NCBI RefSeq assembly: GCF_021234875.1
Contig: NZ_JAJQVM010000031.1
Coordinates: forward strand, 1 to 63,795
Source of the DNA: Marinibactrum halimedae
GTDB taxonomy: Bacteria; Pseudomonadota; Gammaproteobacteria; Pseudomonadales; Cellvibrionaceae
Direction: 5' to 3'
DNA: 63,795 bases
Made by a program: the position numbers and the translations under genes. This document shows, in pieces, positions 59,815-63,795 of this stretch; position 1 is the first letter of the stretch, and the number at the start of each line of letters is the position of its first letter. Under the pieces are notes generated by a model that was not told the origin of the DNA, did not search any database, and saw nothing but the letters and a program-made list of their open reading frames with translations.

Positions 59815-61872
59815 ATGTTAAATCCACTTTTTGCTCGCAGAGCACGTCGTTGGTTATTGATCCCCGCGTTGTCCGCCAGTTTTATTACTGGTTGTGGTGG
59901 GCCAGTAAAAAACGATACCCAAATGACTTCCGGTATTGTTACCGAGAACATAGATTCCACTGTACGACCCCAAGACGATCTCTTTTTGCATGTTAATGGC
60001 GGCTGGTTAAAAACAGCGGAAATTCCCTCCGATAAGTCTTACTACGGCAGCTTCGCGATTTTACGAGACAACACCGAAGAAGACGTTAAAGCGATTTTGG
60101 ATGAGCTAGTAACACTTGAAGAAAAGAATGCCGAACAGCAAAAAGTCGCTGCGCTTTATGGTAGCTACATGGATGAAGCGGCTATCGAAGTGCGTGGAAT
60201 GGCACCGTACCAAGCGCTCATTAAGCCCATTGATGCCATCAATACACAAGATGATCTTGTGGCGTTTTTAACAACGCCTTGGGTGCAGGGGGGTTCTTCG
60301 CCTTTATCGGTGAGTGTTTACAGTGATAAAAAAGACCCCAATACCAACGTTGTGTATGTGTATCAGTCGGGTTTGAGCTTGCCTGATGAGAGCTACTATT
60401 TTGATGAGTCTGAAAAAGGCCAAACCATTATTAAGCAATATCGTCAGCACTTGGTGAATATGTTTACGTTGGTGAATGCTACCAACCCAGAACTCCAAGC
60501 CGACACTGTATTGGCGGTCGAAACACGCATTGCGAAAGGCCACTGGAGTCGAGTAGAAAGTCGTGATGCGGTCAAAACCTACAACCCGAAAACCATTGAT
60601 GAATTAAAAGCCATGGCACCCAATTGGCCATGGGATGAGTATTTACAAGGCTTGGGTGTTGCAGGACAAAGTCGTTACATTGTGGGAATGCCCAGTTATG
60701 TGGAGCATTTCAATAATGAGTTGGTGAAACTCATGTCATTGGATGAGTGGAAAGTGTATTTAAAATGGCAAGCGTTAACGGGCATTGCCAATTATTTACC
60801 CAAAGCGGTTAAAGACGAAAACTTTGATTTCTTTTCTCGTAAATTATCCGGTGTTAAAGAGCCCAGTGAGCGTTGGAAAGAAGGTTTACGTTTAACCAAT
60901 CGTCATTTGGGTGAGGCATTAGGTCAAGTGTATGTGGCCAAGCACTTTCCACCAGAAGCAAAAGCGCGCATGGTGGAATTAGTGGAAAACCTCCGTGAAG
61001 CTTATCGTCAAGGCATTCTCGGCTTGGAATGGATGGGCGAAGAAACCAAGCAACAAGCCATTGATAAATTACAGAAATTTACCCCAAAAATTGGTTACCC
61101 CGATAAATGGAAAGACTATGCGGGCCTTGAGCTGAAAGACGATGACCTTGTTGGCAATATCATCGCTGCCAGTGAATTTTCTTTTAAAGAAGACGTAGAA
61201 AAACTTGGTAAGCCAGTTGATCGTGATGAATGGCATATGTCACCGCAAACCGTGAATGCGTATTACAATCCGATCATGAATGAAATTGTTTTTCCTGCGG
61301 CCATTCTTCAACCCCCGTTTTTTGATTTAAATGCAGACGATGCCGTCAATTATGGGGCTATCGGAGGTGTGATTGGCCATGAAATGGGCCATGGTTTTGA
61401 CGATCAAGGTTCGCGCTACAACGGAAATGGTGAACTGAAAAACTGGTGGAAAGACCAAGATTTAAGTGCCTTTAAATCTCGTACCAAATTATTGGTCAAT
61501 CAATACGCTGCATTTGAGCCCGAAGACGGTCTATTTGTTAATGGTGAATTAACGCTTGGGGAAAATATAGGTGATTTAAGTGGTTTAACCATTGCTCATA
61601 AAGCATATGAATTATCCCTCAAGAATGAAGAAGCCCCCGTACTAGACGGCCTTTCTGGCGAGCAACGTTTCTTCTTCGGCTGGGCACAGGCCTTCTCAGC
61701 GAAATACACGCCAGAGCGTTTGCGTAACATGATCAAAACAGATCCACATAGCCCCGCGCAATACCGCGTAAATGGCGTAGTAAGAAACATGCCGGAATTC
61801 ATCGAAGCGTTTGATGTGAAAGAAAGTGATGGTTTGTACTTGCCAGAAAACGAGCGAGTGAAGATTTGGTAA
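59815..61872 (+). CDS. M13 (neprilysin-like) metallopeptidase, lipoprotein type
   Basis: The 685 aa protein has a lipoprotein signal (LLIPALSASFITGC) and the M13 zinc site: HEMGH at about residues 521-526 (GHEMGHGFDDQGSRYNGNGE in part) plus the third ligand Glu in GENIGDLSGL. The substrate-binding NAYYNPIMNEIVFPAAILQP element is intact and the start motif RPQDDLFLHVNGGWL is canonical. It should degrade peptides in the periplasm or at the surface. It is read in the same direction as ggt, 248 bases downstream, and may be in the same transcript. Confidence 0.93.
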   Translation: MLNPLFARRARRWLLIPALSASFITGCGGPVKNDTQMTSGIVTENIDSTVRPQDDLFLHVNGGWLKTAEIPSDKSYYGSFAILRDNTEEDVKAILDELVTLEEKNAEQQKVAALYGSYMDEAAIEVRGMAPYQALIKPIDAINTQDDLVAFLTTPWVQGGSSPLSVSVYSDKKDPNTNVVYVYQSGLSLPDESYYFDESEKGQTIIKQYRQHLVNMFTLVNATNPELQADTVLAVETRIAKGHWSRVESRDAVKTYNPKTIDELKAMAPNWPWDEYLQGLGVAGQSRYIVGMPSYVEHFNNELVKLMSLDEWKVYLKWQALTGIANYLPKAVKDENFDFFSRKLSGVKEPSERWKEGLRLTNRHLGEALGQVYVAKHFPPEAKARMVELVENLREAYRQGILGLEWMGEETKQQAIDKLQKFTPKIGYPDKWKDYAGLELKDDDLVGNIIAASEFSFKEDVEKLGKPVDRDEWHMSPQTVNAYYNPIMNEIVFPAAILQPPFFDLNADDAVNYGAIGGVIGHEMGHGFDDQGSRYNGNGELKNWWKDQDLSAFKSRTKLLVNQYAAFEPEDGLFVNGELTLGENIGDLSGLTIAHKAYELSLKNEEAPVLDGLSGEQRFFFGWAQAFSAKYTPERLRNMIKTDPHSPAQYRVNGVVRNMPEFIEAFDVKESDGLYLPENERVKIW

Positions 61873-61942
61873 TTGATGTGTAATCATTAACCTCTAACAA
61901 TAAATAGATTGGCACGTCATCTTTAGAGGTGATGCTGCAGAG

Positions 61943-62007
61943 AAAGCCTGAATCCGAATGTTTACTGATGTGCCGGCGCCATAGTGAACATTAAGGGTTC
62001 AGGCTTT
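61943..62007. terminator. Three-part hairpin terminator after the M13 peptidase
   Basis: AAAGCCTGAA (61943-61952) pairs with TTCAGGCTTT (61998-62007), and inside AATGTTTACT pairs with AGTGAACATT. TTTTTTT follows. The stem is well formed on both strands. Confidence 0.88.
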
Positions 62008-62030
62008 TTTTATGCGTTTATTTTATGGGT

Positions 62031-62370
62031 AATAAAGCGGCATATGCCGTGCTATCTGGTCGATTTGAAGACTTCTTGAGAAAAACGGCTTTATTTTCAT
62101 GAAGTTATGGTGAAAAGGGTTATATAAGCTTTTTCAGATTAAACAGCGGGTGGTTACTTTTAATGCTGGCGCTTAAAAAGTATACAGGTTTCGTTCATTT
62201 TTGCTTGATTTCTATAAGCCTTAAAAAAATCAATAAAATCAGTTGGTTACTATCAAATTTGGATGTTGTGATATTTGGATAATAAGCGGCGCTTGCGGTA
62301 TTATTGCCTAAAATCAGAAATAACACGGCATGTGCAGTATCATTTGAGATAATACGGCAGGTGCCGTTTA
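62031..62370. repeat. Four palindromic CGGCA/TGCCG repeats
   Basis: Copies at 62031, 62281, 62319 and 62348 share AATAA-N-CGGCA-NN-TGC-N-GTA(T). Copies 3 and 4 form a 20-bp stem with a few mismatches around ATTTGA, resembling the extrahelical structure of an integron site. They could be binding sites, a degenerate attC or an attI. I cannot decide from sequence alone. Confidence 0.65.
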
Positions 62371-62395
62371 CTAAGCGTTAGCCATAGGGTGAGTC

Positions 62396-63097
62396 TTGAA
62401 TAGAGAAATTCTTCAAAACCAATATGATGCTGAAATGGAAAGGAAAGTATCCTTGAGTTCAGCGGTAAATGTGCCGATTGTTGCTCTTACTGTTATTGCA
62501 ACAGCTACATCTACCATGATATTAAAGTTACCTTATTCACACTCAGCGTTTACCTATATATTTATTAGTATTGTAGCAATATCAGTGGCATTTTCTGGCT
62601 ACGCTGTAATATTACTTTTCAAATCACTAGTCGGGCATAACCATGCAAAACTCCCTTTGTCGCGAGAACTAAAAGAGCACTATGAAAAACTAATCTCGTG
62701 GTATAGAGAGCAAGAGGAAGGTGAAGAAAGTTCGGTTCAATCGGCTAACCAAGATTTTGAAGATTATTTTAATGATTGCCTCATAGAGGCGGCAGATATC
62801 AATAGCGAAAATAACATAATCCGCGGGGGTTATATTCATGAAGCTACAGTTAACATATCAAGGGCATTAATAGCATTATTTTTGGCTTCACCGTTTTTCT
62901 TGTACGTTAAGATTAATACCGAACCACCGGTACACAAAATAGAAATAATTAATCATGATCAGGGCAAAATTATGAACGACAAAAAGCAAACGACAACTTC
63001 CAAGCCTACGACTTCTGAGAAACCTCAGGGGCCACCTGTGAAAATATTTAAAGATAATAGCAATAAATCCTCTAGAGGCAGCGATAAAAAGGGCTAA
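62396..63097 (+). CDS. Cassette 1: three-helix membrane protein of unknown function
   Basis: The 233 aa protein starts at a TTG with GGGTGAG just before it. There are two N-terminal helices (about residues 24-46, VPIVALTVIATATSTMI; and 52-75, YIFISIVAISVAFSGYAVIL), then an acidic cytoplasmic segment (about 90-145; HYEKLISWYREQEEGEESSV), a third helix (about 156-173, ISRALIALFLASPFFLYV) and a basic/polar tail (KPTTSEKPQGPP). No family is recognised. The two-helix plus soluble part resembles effector or sensor modules seen in some anti-phage loci. The stop lies inside the attC at 63093. Confidence 0.75.
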   Translation: MNREILQNQYDAEMERKVSLSSAVNVPIVALTVIATATSTMILKLPYSHSAFTYIFISIVAISVAFSGYAVILLFKSLVGHNHAKLPLSRELKEHYEKLISWYREQEEGEESSVQSANQDFEDYFNDCLIEAADINSENNIIRGGYIHEATVNISRALIALFLASPFFLYVKINTEPPVHKIEIINHDQGKIMNDKKQTTTSKPTTSEKPQGPPVKIFKDNSNKSSRGSDKKG

Positions 63098-63209
63098 CAA
63101 ATTGCTCCACTCGGACACATACTACTACGTTCGTTTTTGTGTATGTCGCTTCGCGCCATTTTTTCACAAAACGCTCTCCGTAGTATGTGCCGGTGAGCAA
63201 GGCGTTATG
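63093..63209 (+). other. attC site 1 (integron recombination site)
   Basis: The left arm GCTAACAAATTGCTC pairs with the right arm GAGCAAGGCGTTATG. Inside, CACTCGGACACATACTACTACG-type sequence pairs with CGTAGTATGTGCCGGTG, leaving a variable loop. The crossover core is G^TTATG at 63204-63209, and the cassette-1 stop (63095-63097) falls inside it, as is usual for cassettes. Confidence 0.88.
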
Positions 63210-63227
63210 TTCACCGAGATTTAAAGA

Positions 63228-63629
63228 ATGTCATTAATTTTTGACCTAAAGGAATCAGAACCTTCATGGTCAGCTGCAGTTAACGAAGCTCTTGAGGCTG
63301 ATTGGCCAGAATATATCGAGTCTAATGGGACGGTAGGTTCTCATCAGTGGTGGCAGAAGTATGAATCTGGGACAGTGCCTCATAAAGAGAATTCAGGTGT
63401 TGTTACTTTTGTCGGAGAAAGAGTCGACCAGTTTAATGAGCAATACGAGTCAGTTGAGATTGATATAAATGGTACGTTAGTAGAATTTGATCGCATTGGT
63501 TATTGGGCTAATGAAGAGATTTCTGTAGGTGCCAAGGTGGTAGTGGAAACCTTTGAAATTTGTGTACAGCAAAAATACGGTCCAACTACTTTTATCTTTG
63601 AACGGTTAGTTGCAGCAATCAAAACATAA
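63228..63629 (+). CDS. Cassette 2: small acidic protein of unknown function
   Basis: The 133 aa protein has no signal, membrane helix or recognised motif. It is acidic, with many Glu and Trp (PSWSAAVNEALEADWPEYIE, SHQWWQKYES). Predicted strands such as VEIDINGTLVEFDRIGYW suggest a compact beta-rich fold. The stop is inside attC 2. Genes of this kind are common in integron arrays, and most have no known function. Confidence 0.75.
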   Translation: MSLIFDLKESEPSWSAAVNEALEADWPEYIESNGTVGSHQWWQKYESGTVPHKENSGVVTFVGERVDQFNEQYESVEIDINGTLVEFDRIGYWANEEISVGAKVVVETFEICVQQKYGPTTFIFERLVAAIKT

Positions 63630-63709
63630 CAAACGCATGTTGTCGCCGCGAAGCGGCTGGGACCTCCGTTACGCTTCGCTTCACTCCGGCCCCAAATGCG
63701 GGCGTTACG
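63625..63709 (+). other. attC site 2
   Basis: CATAACAAACGCAT (63625-63638) pairs with ATGCGGGCGTTACG (63696-63709) in the usual imperfect outer arms. An internal hairpin GCCGCGAAGCGGC lies within. The crossover core is G^TTACG at 63704-63709. The arms resemble those of Vibrio-type attC repeats. Confidence 0.85.
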
Positions 63710-63724
63710 TTCCTTGAGGAGACC

Positions 63725-63795
63725 ATGGAAATCGTATATAAAATTTTAGAGAATGAGCTTTCAAGTCTCGTTGAAAAGATATCTAGCAGTGATAA
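63725..63795 (+). CDS. Cassette 3: start of a gene cut by the window end
   Basis: An ATG at 63725 is preceded by TTGAGGAGACC (GAGGAG at 63716-63721), a strong ribosome-binding site. The frame runs open to the end for 23 codons: MEIVYKILENELSSLVEKIS then SSD. It lies 16 bases after attC 2. No family can be assigned from so short a piece. Confidence 0.65.
   Translation, partial: MEIVYKILENELSSLVEKISSSD

Larger units (their letters stand above)
61873..62377. other. Intergenic region with a terminator and palindromic repeats, left of a cassette array
   Basis: After a long terminator hairpin (61943-62007) the region holds four related palindromes with core CGGCANNTGCCG: 62031-62055, 62281-62307, 62319-62345 and 62348-62370. 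The last two can pair with each other, and a GTTAGCC core at 62377 marks the left edge of the cassette array. No integrase gene lies here. Confidence 0.7.
62378..63795 (+). mobile_element. Integron gene-cassette array (attC array, no integrase in window)
   Basis: Two attC sites with core G^TTATG (63204) and G^TTACG (63704) separate three cassettes that all read to the right: 62378-63204, 63205-63704 and one that runs out of the window from 63705. The left edge is a GTTAGCC core at 62377. Each cassette holds one frame with its stop inside the following attC. No intI gene is found at the left, so this is a cluster of attC sites lacking an integrase, unless intI is beyond the right edge. Cassette arrays are mobile and their content differs between strains. 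Confidence 0.85.

Noticed and set aside
61873-62377. Integron integrase gene to the left of the array
   Set aside because: No open frame of adequate length in the region; only repeats and a terminator.

Overview
The window reads as chromosome of a moderate-GC, free-living gammaproteobacterium, most likely a marine polysaccharide degrader of the Cellvibrionaceae type. This is inferred from the protein repertoire: a secreted GH26-like hydrolase with a Pro/Thr-rich linker and Cys-rich tail modules, a beta-helix exoprotein with Ig-like and PKD modules, a RoxA-like di-haem cytochrome, pqiABC, a DUF2970 protein and a Pseudomonas-like cysI-DUF934 pair. No rRNA, tRNA or CRISPR array was seen.

Layout. 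1-0.42 kb: 3' end of an IS66-type transposase abutting the 3' remnant of another gene. 0.5-7.0 kb (minus strand): a TonB/Sel1 protein with an apparent frameshift, then pqiA-pqiB-pqiC-GNAT and a small ion channel. 8.4-13.8 kb: a subtilase and a large beta-helix exoprotein, convergent on one terminator. 14.7-21.7 kb: a transmembrane Ser/Thr kinase, a secreted protein, an FHA-winged-helix regulator and a KfrA-like coiled-coil protein, a probable signalling module. 22.1-24.0 kb: a secreted repeat protein.

24.1-39.1 kb is the most unusual block. On the minus strand lie a bactofilin, a tandem methyltransferase-like protein, a ZorA-like proton channel, a ZorB-like OmpA/MotB protein, a CxxC-rich protein and a ModA-like protein. 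Diverging on the plus strand are a small membrane protein, JetA-like, JetB-like (DUF4194) and JetC-like (SMC ATPase) condensin subunits and another membrane protein. Neither the ZorC/D/E effectors of Zorya nor the JetD nuclease of Wadjet is present. A peptidoglycan-anchored ion-driven motor next to a DNA loop-extruding ATPase with no recognised nuclease is my best candidate for an undescribed system.

39.3-44.3 kb: agmatine deiminase, then NADAR, a DUF1629-like protein and a KAP P-loop NTPase with a striking alanine-rich repeat, with translational coupling at the first junction; this is a second candidate conflict system. 44.5-61.9 kb is mostly household and secreted functions: GH26-like enzyme, Kef-type antiporter, lipoprotein, DUF934-cysI, a micro-ORF with a hairpin, DUF2970, di-haem cytochrome, FAH hydrolase, gamma-glutamyltransferase and M13 peptidase.

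62.38 kb to the end: an integron cassette array with two attC sites, two complete cassettes and the start of a third. No integrase is visible in the window. A group of palindromic repeats precedes it.

A recurring quirk is short tandem duplication (about 12-21 bp) just after stop codons and, in frame, near protein N-termini or in linkers.
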